From Bacteroidota bacterium (GTDB lineage: Bacteria; Bacteroidota; Ignavibacteria; Kryptoniales; JAKASW01), in the NCBI GenBank assembly GCA_021812985.1, contig JAKAMG010000018.1, positions 1 to 42,854 on the forward strand: a stretch of DNA of 42,854 bases. The letters run 5' to 3'. The translations under genes and the position numbers were made by a program. Shown one piece after another: positions 23,040-33,100 of this stretch (the first letter of the stretch is position 1; each line of letters starts with the position of its first letter). The notes beneath the pieces are model-generated. The model did not search any database and was not told where the DNA came from. It saw only the letters and a list, made by a program, of their open reading frames with translations.

Positions 23040-25799
23040 CTATTTTGCCGCTGGGTCGGGGGCCGCGCCAGCGTTACCCTTCGTGAGTCTTTGGAGCTCT
23101 CCAATTCTGTATTGGATGCTCCTGTCATTCGGGAACATTGCCTGCAGCCTCGTGAGGAGATCAAGCTCCTTGCCGTATTCCTCTCTGAGGTCGTATAGAT
23201 CGAGAAGAATCCTGTACGGGTTGTAACCCGACCTGACGTCCATTGGGTTTTTCTCAATCGCGGCCAGAGCGTCCTTCTCCACGATGGCAGAATACTTTGT
23301 GAAGTTATCTTTCGCTCCTGCCATGTAGTATATCCTTGCCACGTCCGAAAGGATCCTGTAGTCCATCGGCACTACTTCGATTGGAATCTTCTCTTCCATC
23401 CTGTCGAGGGCGGCGACCGCAGCCAGGCTGTCCCTCATTTGATACTCATAGATCGCGAGGCGCATGAATGGATTGCGATAGTTGAGCGTCAGCCTGCGCG
23501 CGTTGTCATCAAAGTAAACGTTTGGATCGTTCATGTTCGTGAACCTGAATCCGTAGTGCGGCTCCGTATAGGCACGCCCCGGGTTATCCATCAGGCACTG
23601 GCTCATTACGGCGCCGTCAATTTTGTACTGACCGTCTGCCGAAATCTGTTCGACAGGCATCACCTGCAGAGCCATCCCCTGCATCTCAAGGTATCTGTCG
23701 AGGCCGATGAAGTTGCTGCTAGCGACAGTCACCGCAAAGTAGACAGGACGTTTCCAGTTGTTGGTTTCCATTATGTCCCTTACCAGAATGTCCTGCACAC
23801 GAATCCCGCTGACCCCTCCTCCGCCGATCGTCGGGCGCATCACGAAAGTTATTGCGTGTCTGTTGGTGAGGGCTGTGTCCGTCACGCCGTATTGTGCGTA
23901 CACTTCCTGAGGAACTGGGAGAGTCACCACCGACTGTCTCCACTGCACCGGGCCGAGCTGGTCTATCTCGGCGTCGCTTATGCTTATCGGAACTTTCAGT
24001 GCGCCGTGTGGTGTATCGTTCTTGAGCTGATGGATGTACCACTCCGTGTTGAGGAGGCTCAGGTTGACTATTCTAATATCTGTGCGAATCCCCTCTACCT
24101 CCTGAAGGTACCAGAGAGGAAAGGTGTCGTTGTCGCCGTTGGTGAAAAGGATGGCGTTCTTCTTGCAGGATTGAAGAATGTTGTAGGAGTAATCGAACGG
24201 GACGTAGTTACCGCGCCGGTCGTGGCTGAAATGGTTCTCAGCGTACATGTTCACGGGGAGTACGATGAAGAAGAGCGCTGACAAGCCCTCGGCTGCGAGT
24301 AGCTTATGCTTCCCGTCCCTGAAATATCCTGAGACCATCTCAATGAGTCCCGACACACCTATCCCTATCCATAGGGCCATTACGAAGAAGGCTCCCACGA
24401 AGAAATAGTCACGTTCCCGCGGCTGAGGCTCGGCCATGTTGAAGTAGACTGCCAATACCGGTCCCATTACCAGGAAAAGGGTCAGTATAGCGAGGCCGAA
24501 TTTCCAGTCCCGCTTGAAGTGATACCATAGTCCCAGGAGGGAGATGATGAGCGGTATCGCGAAATACCTGGCCGGATAGCCGCGTGTGCCATCGAACCAG
24601 TTGCCGGACGAATTGAAGAGCGCAGTCGGTGCATCCTGTATGTCGCCTGTCCTGCCGACGAAATTCCAGCCGACGTAACGAAGAAACATGTGCCTAACCT
24701 GATACTCCCAAAAGAAATCCCAGTCGGATGTGTACTTTTCGTAGCTCCGCACGTGAGCAGGGTCATTCGTGTCCCATCTCCTTTTGAAGATTGATGGCTG
24801 CTGGCCGTACTGTTCCCGATTCAGGTAACTTACAAGTCGCGTCAGGTTGTTCGGGTTGTTCTCGTTTATTGGCGGGTTCGCGTTCGCGCGTATGAGTACG
24901 AGCGCGTATGTCGAATAGCCGAGCACGACGAGGAGGGAAGCGAGGAGCGATAGATTCAGTATTTTCCTGTGCTCCTTTTGGGAACGGTAAATTCCGTAAA
25001 TTGCCGCGATGATGAGTATCACGGGGAGAAATTTCAACGTGGTGCTGTCGGTAATATGGATCGGCCCAATCTCCACGTCGCCATCAAGTATTCCTGGAAG
25101 CCATTCCACGATAACCGGATATATGACACCGAACGAAGCCGCGGTGATTATGCCGAAGTAGACGAACTTCTTCACGTTGAACTCGTTATATCTAAAGTAC
25201 ACGAACATTGCCACTGTGAAGTACGCCAGGAGGCTGAGCTGGTGAATCCCGATCGAAAGCCCCATCAGATAAGCCGCGAGGAGGAGATATTTCTCGTTCC
25301 CGGGCTGATCGGCCTTCTCATACCACACCAGACCGAGCCAGACGACGCAGGAGACGAAAAACATGCTGAGGGCGTAGACTTCAGACTCGACCGCGTTGAA
25401 CCAGAATGTGTCGGTGACAGAGAATAGAAGGGCTCCGATCACAGAAGAGCCGAAGACGATGAGGGCGCCGATAGTGTCGTTCGGAAACTCCCTCCAGCGA
25501 GTGATCAGTTTCACCGCTATGAGGTACATGAACATGACTGTGAGCGCACTTGCCAGCGCCGACAGGAGATTTATTCTGAAACCCGCATCACTGACGAAAG
25601 GAACCATCATCGCCACCCTTCCTAAGAGCGAGAAGAGCGGAGCACCAGGTGGATGTGGAACCTCAAGAGAAAATGCCGTAGCCGCGAATTCGCCGCAGTC
25701 CCAGAAGGCCACGGATGACTGAGTGGTGAATGTATACATCACAAGAGTTAATACAAAAATCGCCGCAGCGATATAATTGTTGAGTTTCCTGAAGTTCAT
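23040..25799 (-). CDS. DUF2723 multi-pass membrane protein (GT117-like)
   Basis: 919 residues from the ATG at 25799; a longer frame to 25892 adds 31 residues without a membrane segment or a ribosome binding site and is less likely. The N-terminal half has about a dozen predicted membrane helices. Its first external loop carries VAFWDCGEFAATAFSLEVPH followed by PPGAPLFSL, the conserved start of DUF2723/GT117 proteins, resembling the acidic loop of GT-C protein mannosyltransferases. The C-terminal 450 residues are soluble, with IVNLSLLNTEWYIHQL and TPR-like repeats near the end (LAAVAALDRMEEKIP and similar). Large DUF2723 proteins are typical of Bacteroidota. A GT-C-type glycosyl transfer at the periplasmic side is expected. 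Confidence 0.9.
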   Translation of the reverse strand: MNFRKLNNYIAAAIFVLTLVMYTFTTQSSVAFWDCGEFAATAFSLEVPHPPGAPLFSLLGRVAMMVPFVSDAGFRINLLSALASALTVMFMYLIAVKLITRWREFPNDTIGALIVFGSSVIGALLFSVTDTFWFNAVESEVYALSMFFVSCVVWLGLVWYEKADQPGNEKYLLLAAYLMGLSIGIHQLSLLAYFTVAMFVYFRYNEFNVKKFVYFGIITAASFGVIYPVIVEWLPGILDGDVEIGPIHITDSTTLKFLPVILIIAAIYGIYRSQKEHRKILNLSLLASLLVVLGYSTYALVLIRANANPPINENNPNNLTRLVSYLNREQYGQQPSIFKRRWDTNDPAHVRSYEKYTSDWDFFWEYQVRHMFLRYVGWNFVGRTGDIQDAPTALFNSSGNWFDGTRGYPARYFAIPLIISLLGLWYHFKRDWKFGLAILTLFLVMGPVLAVYFNMAEPQPRERDYFFVGAFFVMALWIGIGVSGLIEMVSGYFRDGKHKLLAAEGLSALFFIVLPVNMYAENHFSHDRRGNYVPFDYSYNILQSCKKNAILFTNGDNDTFPLWYLQEVEGIRTDIRIVNLSLLNTEWYIHQLKNDTPHGALKVPISISDAEIDQLGPVQWRQSVVTLPVPQEVYAQYGVTDTALTNRHAITFVMRPTIGGGGVSGIRVQDILVRDIMETNNWKRPVYFAVTVASSNFIGLDRYLEMQGMALQVMPVEQISADGQYKIDGAVMSQCLMDNPGRAYTEPHYGFRFTNMNDPNVYFDDNARRLTLNYRNPFMRLAIYEYQMRDSLAAVAALDRMEEKIPIEVVPMDYRILSDVARIYYMAGAKDNFTKYSAIVEKDALAAIEKNPMDVRSGYNPYRILLDLYDLREEYGKELDLLTRLQAMFPNDRSIQYRIGELQRLTKGNAGAAPDPAAK

Positions 25800-25877
25800 G
25801 GTTAGCCCGCCTGACTTGTTGGAAAGTATGTCGGCACAATTTATCGGCACAGGTCTCAAAAAACAAGGTGAGTCAGC

Positions 25878-25937
25878 GGCAGGAGGAGGCAAGGAGATGG
25901 GGAGACAATGAGACAGGGAGAGCGGGCGGGCGAGGGG
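25878..25937 (+). repeat. Purine-rich low-complexity tract
   Basis: About 60 bases of nearly pure GA content with repeated GGAGA, GGGAGA and GAGACA units, upstream of the DUF2723 gene on the opposite strand. Such GAGACAGGGAGA-like tracts are low-complexity DNA; no function is evident. Confidence 0.5.
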
Positions 25938-26051
25938 ATCCGGCGCATATACAATCTCAGGTCGGTTATATTAAGTTCAACCCCGGTAGGAATCGTGCGA
26001 AATTTCGGTGTCCCGTCAATCGGCCATTCCGCTATTCCATAAATCCACTCA

Positions 26052-26080
26052 TTGGAAATCTTCCCTGGAAGGAATAAATT
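26052..26080 (+). promoter_or_regulatory. Promoter of tRNA-Arg
   Basis: TTGGAA (26052-26057) and TAAATT (26075-26080) are 17 bases apart. Transcription would start near 26087, seven bases before the tRNA. Confidence 0.6.
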
Positions 26081-26093
26081 ATGTCAGTTAGCC

Positions 26094-26170
26094 GCCCCCG
26101 TAGCTCAGTTGGATAGAGCAAGAGTTTCCTAAACTCTGTGTCGCGTGTTCGAGTCACGCCGGGGGCACCA
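26094..26170 (+). tRNA. tRNA-Arg (anticodon CCT)
   Basis: A complete cloverleaf of 77 bases with encoded CCA. Acceptor arms GCCCCCG and CGGGGGC pair perfectly; D arm GCTC/GAGC; anticodon stem AGAGT/ACTCT with the loop TTCCTAA, giving anticodon CCT (reads AGG, Arg); T arm GCGTG/CACGC with TTCGAGT. No variable-arm expansion. Confidence 0.97.
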
Positions 26171-26180
26171 ACGAATAAAA

Positions 26181-26312
26181 AATCAAATTCCAAGGTCCAG
26201 GTTCCAAACAAAAACAAAATCTCAAATCAGGAAAGCTAAAAGGGGGAGCAAATTGAGATTTGATTTTTGTGGTTGGTATTATATTGGAGCTTGGTATTTG
26301 GAACTTGGAGCT
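26181..26312 (+). repeat. Imperfect inverted-repeat element between tRNA-Arg and proS
   Basis: Left and right arms 26208-26225 and 26253-26270 are complementary over 18 bases with two mismatches, around a 27-base loop. Outside them lie CCAA-rich (left) and TTGG-rich (right) stretches such as TTCCAAGGTCCAGGTTCC and TTGGAGCTTGG that also partly pair. The A+T content is unlike the surrounding genes. It resembles a small interspersed, MITE-like element; neither transposase nor target duplication is seen. Confidence 0.55.
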
Positions 26313-26321
26313 TAATAAGAG

Positions 26322-28016
26322 ATGAGACTTAGCACCTATTTTCTTCCCACACTGAAAGAGAACCCTGCTGATGCGACGATGGCCAGCCATCGACTGATGG
26401 TGAGAGCGGGCCTGATTCGTCCACTGGCCGCCGGAATCTACTCCTGGCTCCCGATGGGCTGGCGCGTCATGAAAAAGGTGATGGAAATAATCCGAGAGGA
26501 AATGGACGCGATAGGCGGACAGGAATTCCAGCTTCCCGCGCTCAACCCCATCGAAATCTGGGAGGAGACGGGGCGCGTCGAAGCCTTTGGCGACACCCTC
26601 TTCCACATCAAGAATCGCCCGCTCGTTCTCGCGCCGACCCACGAGGAGATTTTTACGACGATCGCCAGAGACAATATGAAGTCGTATCGCGATTTCCCCC
26701 AGATTTGGTATCAGATTCAGACGAAGTTCAGGAACGAACCGCGTCCCCGATCCGGCGTTATAAGAGGACGTCAGTTTTTCATGAAGGATTCGTACACGTT
26801 CGACAGAAGTTTCGAAGAGCTTGACAAGAGCTATCTCCTTCACAGGGAAGCGTACAAGAAAATATATTCAAGGAGCGGCCTGAAGTTCTTCATCGTGGGC
26901 GCTTCGAGCGGTGCGATGGGTGGAACTGGGTCACAGGAATTCATGGTCGAGTCGGTTGACGGCGAGGACACATGCGCGCTTTGCGACGATTGCGGCTATG
27001 CGGCCAATCTTGAAGTGGCATCGAGCGCCGTGAAGCCGGTCGGAAGACTCGACGACTCCAGGTCAATAGAGGAAATCCACACCCCGAACGCGAAGACAAT
27101 AGATCAGGTTGCCGCTTTCCTTAAAGTGTCGACAGACAGACTCGCCAAGTCGCTCGTTTACAAGACGGATGACACGGCGGTCCTTATTCTCATGGCCGGC
27201 AACGACCAGCTCAACGAAGCGAAACTAACTGCCGCGCTCGGCAAGGGAGCGGTTCCCATGCAGCCCGAGGAGCTCGCCCTCAGCACCGGAGCGGGCGCGG
27301 GTTCGATCGGCCCGGTCGGCCTGAAGAATTTCAGGATAATAGCCGACAAGCGGCTCGAGGACGCTAACGAGCTCATCAGTGGAGCCAACAAGGATGATTA
27401 CCACATCGCACACGTCGATCTCATGCGTGATGTGAAGGTCGATGGCTATTATGACCTTCGGACGATATCGGCGGGTGAATCATGCCCGGGCTGCGGCCAT
27501 CAGCTTCGTGTCGTCAACGCGATTGAAATCGGACACATATTCAAGCTCGGCACGAAATATTCGGCGGCGCTCCACGCGAGCTATCTGGACGAGGCGGGAG
27601 AAGAAAAGCCCATCGTGATGGGAAGCTACGGAATCGGCGTCGAACGAATCATAGCGTGCCACATCGAGCAGAACCATGATGACAATGGCATAAAGTGGGA
27701 CAAGGCCGTCTCGCCCTTCGACGTGCATCTGGCGTCGGTTAACATGGACAACAAAGACGTTGTAGCTGCCGCCGACAAAGTTTATTCGGACCTGAAAGAA
27801 GCGGGAATAGAAGTGCTCTACGACGACAGGCAGGGCGTTACTCCGGGCTTCAAGTTCAAGGATGCCGATCTGCTCGGGATGCCGGTGCAGGTAATAGTGG
27901 GCGAAAGGAACCTCAAGCAGGGGAACATAGAGCTGAAGTTCAGGAGCACGGGCGAGCGAAAGGTCGTTCCCTCCGCGCAGGTGCTTTCGGAAATAAAGAG
28001 TTACCTGGCAAATTGA
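26322..28016 (+). CDS. proS: Prolyl-tRNA synthetase
   Basis: 564 residues, the size of bacterial-type ProRS with the inserted editing domain. Class II motifs are visible: motif 1 around WLPMGWRVMKKVMEIIREEM, motif 2 as TKFRNEPRPRSGVIRGRQF (about 134-152) and motif 3 as GSYGIGVERIIACH (about 433-446). The insertion (about 225-385) includes LVYKTDDTAVLILMAG and the GAGAGSIGP region of the editing domain, which hydrolyses Ala-tRNA(Pro). The C-terminal anticodon-binding domain has VLYDDRQGVTPGFKFKDADL. It charges tRNA-Pro in the cytoplasm. The ATG at 26322 has only a weak ribosome binding site, and an interspersed repeat fills its leader. Confidence 0.97.
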   Translation: MRLSTYFLPTLKENPADATMASHRLMVRAGLIRPLAAGIYSWLPMGWRVMKKVMEIIREEMDAIGGQEFQLPALNPIEIWEETGRVEAFGDTLFHIKNRPLVLAPTHEEIFTTIARDNMKSYRDFPQIWYQIQTKFRNEPRPRSGVIRGRQFFMKDSYTFDRSFEELDKSYLLHREAYKKIYSRSGLKFFIVGASSGAMGGTGSQEFMVESVDGEDTCALCDDCGYAANLEVASSAVKPVGRLDDSRSIEEIHTPNAKTIDQVAAFLKVSTDRLAKSLVYKTDDTAVLILMAGNDQLNEAKLTAALGKGAVPMQPEELALSTGAGAGSIGPVGLKNFRIIADKRLEDANELISGANKDDYHIAHVDLMRDVKVDGYYDLRTISAGESCPGCGHQLRVVNAIEIGHIFKLGTKYSAALHASYLDEAGEEKPIVMGSYGIGVERIIACHIEQNHDDNGIKWDKAVSPFDVHLASVNMDNKDVVAAADKVYSDLKEAGIEVLYDDRQGVTPGFKFKDADLLGMPVQVIVGERNLKQGNIELKFRSTGERKVVPSAQVLSEIKSYLAN

Positions 28017-28021
28017 CGCGC

Positions 28022-28054
28022 GCCGGCGCGGAAGGCATCGGCTTTTCCGCCGGC
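28022..28054 (+). terminator. Candidate hairpin after proS
   Basis: GCCGG-CG-CGGAA (28022-28033) pairs with TTCCG-CCGGC (28045-28054) leaving a two-base bulge and an 11-base loop. No T-tract follows, so it may be a weak terminator or an RNA-stabilising hairpin. Confidence 0.35.
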
Positions 28055-28097
28055 TATGTGGTGGGACTGTTTAGGGAAGCGATTGCGGATTGATACG

Positions 28098-29516
28098 ATG
28101 AATTACAGGCTTTTTATTGGCGGTAAATTTGTAGAGACGGCGGGGGCACTCCCGGTCGCAAATCCATACGATGGCACAGTTGTCGGAGCGGTCTGCCAGG
28201 CCGGCGAGGCTGAAGCTGAACTCGCCATCGATTCGGCAGAGAAAGCATTCGGCATAACAAGAAAGCTTCCTTCATACAAAAAAGCCGAAATCCTTCTTAG
28301 CATTGCGGAGCAGATCAGCGCGCGGAAGGAAGAACTGGCCAAGATTATGACGATGGAGTCGGGGAAACCGATCCGGCTAACCCGCGGAGAGGTTGACAGG
28401 GCTGTCCTTACATTCACAATCTCCGCCGAAGAGGCCAAACGTATCCCCGGAGACGTGGTCCCGCTCGATCTCGCGGCAGGTTCTGAAAACCGCTGGGGGG
28501 TTGTCAGGCGATTTCCAATCGGTCCGGTTGTCAGCATAACCCCATTCAATTTTCCACTTAACCTTGTGGCGCACAAGATCGGACCCGCGCTCGCGGCAGG
28601 GAACACGGTTATACATAAGTCTCCGCCTCAGACGCCGATCACCTCCGCGCTTCTCGGCGAGATCATAATGAACTCGGGTGCGCCTGACGGTGCGGTCAAC
28701 GTCCTCGCTTGCGGGAACGATGTCGCTGAAAAGATCGTACTCGACCCGCGCGTGAAGATGCTAAGCTTCACGGGGAGTCCGCGGGTAGGCTGGTATCTCA
28801 AGTCGAAGGTACCGAAGAAGAAGGTGATACTTGAACTTGGCGGGAACGCGGCGGTCGTTGTGGAACGCGATGCCCGCCTCGAATTCGTGGCCAGAAGGGT
28901 TGCCTCGGGCGCGTTTGCAAATGCCGGTCAGGTCTGCATCTCTGTCCAAAGAATTTTTGTCCACGAGAAGGTGTACGACGAGTTCCGGAAGTTTTTTGTC
29001 GCCGAGGCGAAAAAGATCAAGACCGGGGATCCGATGGACCCAGAAACGGTTGTAGGACCGATGGTGAGTGCTGGTGAAGCGGACAGGGCTTACCGGTGGA
29101 TTGAAGAGGCGGTTGGTGCCGGAGCGCGTGTGCTCACGGGTGGAAAAAGGAATGGGAATCTCATCCAGCCGACCGTGTTGGAAAATGTTGCGACTAATGT
29201 TAACCTTTACTGTGAAGAGGCTTTCGCGCCTGTTGCCATACTGGAGAAGTATTCCGAGTTTGATGACGCGATCGAGAGAGTTAACGACACTCGGTTTGGT
29301 TTGCAGGCGGGAATTTTTACAAAAGACGCCGGGATAATCTTCAAGGCGTTCGATGAATTACAGGTTGGTGGTGTGGTGATAAACGACTATCCTACTTTCA
29401 GGATTGACAACATGCCTTATGGTGGCGTGAAGGATTCCGGATTCGGTCGAGAGGGGGTCCGGTACGCCATAGAGGAAATGACCGAACCCAGGTTGCTCGC
29501 TTTGAATTTACAGTAG
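28098..29516 (+). CDS. Aldehyde dehydrogenase (lactaldehyde/GAPN-like)
   Basis: 472 residues from ATG at 28098; an ATG at 28056 gives a less likely 14-residue extension. The NAD(P)-dependent aldehyde dehydrogenase fold is clear: PVVSITPFNFPLNLVAHKIG (about 146-165), FTGSPRVGWYL, the glutamate motif LELGGNAAVV (about 250-259), the catalytic cysteine in NAGQVCISVQRIFVH, and EEAFAPVAIL. The QVCISVQRI form resembles archaeal lactaldehyde dehydrogenases and non-phosphorylating glyceraldehyde-3-phosphate dehydrogenases; the true substrate cannot be read from the sequence. Confidence 0.92.
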   Translation: MNYRLFIGGKFVETAGALPVANPYDGTVVGAVCQAGEAEAELAIDSAEKAFGITRKLPSYKKAEILLSIAEQISARKEELAKIMTMESGKPIRLTRGEVDRAVLTFTISAEEAKRIPGDVVPLDLAAGSENRWGVVRRFPIGPVVSITPFNFPLNLVAHKIGPALAAGNTVIHKSPPQTPITSALLGEIIMNSGAPDGAVNVLACGNDVAEKIVLDPRVKMLSFTGSPRVGWYLKSKVPKKKVILELGGNAAVVVERDARLEFVARRVASGAFANAGQVCISVQRIFVHEKVYDEFRKFFVAEAKKIKTGDPMDPETVVGPMVSAGEADRAYRWIEEAVGAGARVLTGGKRNGNLIQPTVLENVATNVNLYCEEAFAPVAILEKYSEFDDAIERVNDTRFGLQAGIFTKDAGIIFKAFDELQVGGVVINDYPTFRIDNMPYGGVKDSGFGREGVRYAIEEMTEPRLLALNLQ

Positions 29517-29536
29517 CAAGTCTGCGGTGCCATAGA

Positions 29537-30175
29537 TTGGGTCAGGGATTGAAAATCGCCGCCGTCCTTGTGGCGACGGCTTTTTCTTCTTGCGCGCTCC
29601 TCGTGCCAACGGCTGTCGTCAATCTTGAGCGAGTGCCGGCTGACTACGTCATCGCTCCCACCGACACGACCGAGAGTGTTCTTGAAATAAGTTCTAACAT
29701 GCACGCGGATTTCAGCCTCAACGGCTCGAACATGGTGAAGCTCGAGCCCGGAGACTGGGAGTATCTCGCGGCAGGCATTGCGCCAGGGTGGTATTATATG
29801 AACATAGTCAGTGCCGACACATGGGTCAGGAACGTGCCGGTATTTCTCAGAGGCGGCGACCGTGTTCCGATTGACGTCGGGCCAAATCATCTTGACATCG
29901 ATGGAAAGATTTTCTTCGATTCATATCAGGGGAAGAGCACGCTCTACTCTTTCTATCCGATGCTTTCGCTGAGTTGCTACGGTTGCACGACACAGCCGCT
30001 CCTGAGATTTGACGGTAACGAAACCGCTGTTACTCAGCCCTGGATCACAGTGACGCCCGGCTGGCACTCCATCGAGATTTACAGCCCGCTTGACCATGTA
30101 CAGCTCTATTACAGAACACTCTTTGACAATTACACAATAACCGAATTCGAGCTTCACCCTATATCTACATTTTAG
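29537..30175 (+). CDS. Uncharacterised beta-rich lipoprotein
   Basis: 212 residues starting with TTG at 29537 (a second TTG at 29549 is possible). The N-terminus LKIAAVLVATAFSSC is a lipoprotein-like signal with an acceptable though not classical lipobox. The mature part is predominantly beta, rich in aromatic residues and repeated patterns such as GDWEYLAAGIAPGWYYMNIV and TVTPGWHSIEIYSP, hinting at two similar beta domains. A pair of cysteines (SCYGCTTQP) is the only other notable feature. No family is recognised. It ends two bases before dnaE, so it may be co-transcribed with it. Confidence 0.7.
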   Translation: MGQGLKIAAVLVATAFSSCALLVPTAVVNLERVPADYVIAPTDTTESVLEISSNMHADFSLNGSNMVKLEPGDWEYLAAGIAPGWYYMNIVSADTWVRNVPVFLRGGDRVPIDVGPNHLDIDGKIFFDSYQGKSTLYSFYPMLSLSCYGCTTQPLLRFDGNETAVTQPWITVTPGWHSIEIYSPLDHVQLYYRTLFDNYTITEFELHPISTF

Positions 30176-30177
30176 AA

Positions 30178-33100
30178 ATGCCACAGTTTGTCCATTTACA
30201 TAATCACTCCCATTATAGCCTCCTCGACGGCGCGTCGCAGGTGGATGACATGATACAGCGCGCGGTCGAACTGGGGATGCCCGCGCTCGCCCTGACCGAC
30301 CACGGTGTCGTCTTCGGGGCGATCGAGCTCTACAAACACGCGAAGAAAGCGGGCATAAAGCCAATCGTCGGCTGCGAAATGTACGTGGCTAAAGGAAAGA
30401 GGAACGAGAAGAATGGCTACAACCATCTTACCGTCCTCGTGAAGAACTACGCCGGATACAAGAACCTCATCAAGCTCGTATCGCTGGCGCATCTGGAAGG
30501 ATACTATTACAAACCCCGCATTGATTTTGAGCTGTTGAAAGAACACAGTGAGGGGCTGATCGTGTTGAGCGGATGCCTTAGCGGACCTGTATCTGAGCCG
30601 ATAGTCGACGGCGACATTGAGTCTGCCAGAAAAGCCGCCAGGATGTACAGGGAAGTTTTCGGAGACGACTATTATCTGGAGGTCCACAATCACGGGCTCG
30701 AGGAAGAGAAACGCGTCCTCGCGGCCATGCCCGCCATCGCGAAGGAGATCGGCGCCAGGCTCGTCGCCGTCAACGACGGACACTACCTCAGCAGGGAGCA
30801 CGCGGTTCCGCACAATATACTCTTGAATATCTCTCAGTCTAGCAACGGCCAGAAGGATCCGACTGAACTTCGCTACAAAGTGCCGGAGTTTTATTTCAAG
30901 AGCGCCGACGAGATGGCGAAGGCATTCGCAGACTACGATTTCGGTCCGCAGGCCATGGAGAGCACGGTTGAGATCGCGGACAAGTGCGACCTCAAGCTCG
31001 AGTTGAAGCAGGACCTGATGCCCCGGTTCCCGATACCGATTGATGCCGGAGTCTCCAGTCCCGAGGAGTATTTCGAGAAGCTCGCCAGGAATGGTCTTGA
31101 GAAAAGGTACGGAGACATCACTTCCGACATCGAGAAGAGGTTCGGGCATGAGATACAGGTCATCAAGAAGATGGGGTTTGCAGGTTACTTCCTGGTCGTG
31201 CAGGATTTCATCAACACCGCTAAGGAGATGGGGGTACGTGTCGGGCCAGGTAGAGGAAGCGCCGCGGGGAGCATTGTCTCTTACGCCCTCGGAATCACGG
31301 ACGTCGATCCGCTCAAATACGGACTCCTCTTTGAGAGGTTTTTGAACCCTGAACGCGTGTCGATGCCCGATATCGACGTGGACTTCGCGGACAACAAGCG
31401 CGACAAAGTTATAGAGTACGTCAAGGAGAAATACGGAGAGGGGTCCGTCTGCCAGATCGTAACGTTTGGAACACTCTCGTCGCGCGCTGTCCTTAAAGAC
31501 GTCGGACGCGTTCTCGGAATACCCCTATCCACTATCGATTCCATTACCAAGCAGATTCCTGTCATCCTCGGGAGGGTCACGCCTCTCCAGGAAGCGATAG
31601 ACACGATACCGGAGCTCCGGTGGGTTAAGGAGAGCAACGACCCCAAAATAAAACAGCTCATCGAATATTCGCTGGTGCTTGAAGGAACAAACAGGAATGT
31701 CGGCATGCACGCGGCCGGCGTTGTCATCGCGCCCGCGATAATAACGGATTACGTCCCGCTCTATAAAACTCCTTCTACGGAAGTAATTACTCAGTACGAA
31801 TACAAGAGTCTGGAGGAGATCGGCCTCCTCAAGATGGATTTCCTCGGCCTGCGAACGCTTACGGTTCTGGAGGACACCCTGGCTCTGATCAGGAAAAACT
31901 ACGGGAGGGAAATCGATCTAAATAATATCCCTTACGACGACCCGAAGGTCTACGAGCTTTTCTCAAACGGGCAGACAGTTGCAGTGTTCCAGTTTGAAAG
32001 TTCAAAGATGCAGGAGTACCTCAAGAAGCTGAAGCCAACATCGATCGACGACATAATAGCGATGAACGCGCTCTATCGCCCCGGCCCGATGGACATGATC
32101 GACGACTTCATTGACAGGAAGCTGGGAAAGAAGCCGATCGAGTACCTGCATCCTGACATGGAAAAGATTCTCCGGGCTACCTACGGAGTCATGGTTTACC
32201 AGGAACAGGTAATGCAGATCGCGAGCGAGATCGCCGGGTTTACGCTCGCTCAGGCAGACATGATGCGTCGCGCCATGGGAAAGAAAGACCTGATCCTGAT
32301 GGCCAAGCAGAAAAAGCTGTTCGTCGAAGGAGCCGAGGCCAGGGGGATCGACAGGAAACTCGCCGGCGAAATATTCGACCAGATTGACAAGTTCGCGTCG
32401 TACGGATTCAACAAGTCACACAGCGCGGCGTATTCCGTCCTCGCGTATCAGACGGCCTATCTAAAGAAGTATTATCCGGCTGAGTTCATGGCAGCGACGT
32501 TGACGAGCGAAATCGGCGACATCAACAAGATGACGCTTCTCCTCGACGAGTGCAGGAAACAGGGAATAACAGTCCTCGGACCGGACGTGAACGAAAGCAT
32601 CGCTACCTTCTCCGTAGTGAACGGCATGCTCCGCTTTGGCCTGAGCGCGATAAGGAACGTCGGCGTCGGCGCTGCAGAGGCGATCACTCAGGAAAGGGAA
32701 GACAAGGGGAAATTCGAGAACATATTCGATTTCGTCTCGCGCGTCGATCTGAAGGCCGTAAACAAGAGGGCGCTCGAAAGCCTAGTGCAGGCGGGCGCGT
32801 TTGATTCGCTCGGCCATAAGCGCGCTGTTCTGCAGAATTCCCTCGAGGCAATCGTACAGTTCGGCCAGTCTACACAGGAAAGCCGCAACAGCTCGCAGTC
32901 TTCTCTGTTCGACTTGCTGCAGGGCGATCAGAAGAAGATTGCGACGTACCCGAATCTCCAGGAGGTTGAGGAATGGAGCCAGGGCGAAAAACTGAATCGT
33001 GAGAAAGATCTCCTGGGTGTGTACATCTCGGGGCATCCCCTCCTCAAATTTGAGCAGGAGTATAATTCATTCACGAGCATCAGACTGGGGGATTCGAGCA

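Noticed and set aside
26154-26843. Long reverse-strand open frame over the start of proS
   Set aside because: It overlaps proS and the AT-rich repeat, has no family resemblance, and the forward frame is a clear prolyl-tRNA synthetase.
30196-31149. 317-codon reverse frame inside dnaE
   Set aside because: It lies wholly within the conserved PHP and polymerase domains of dnaE and shows no domain of its own.
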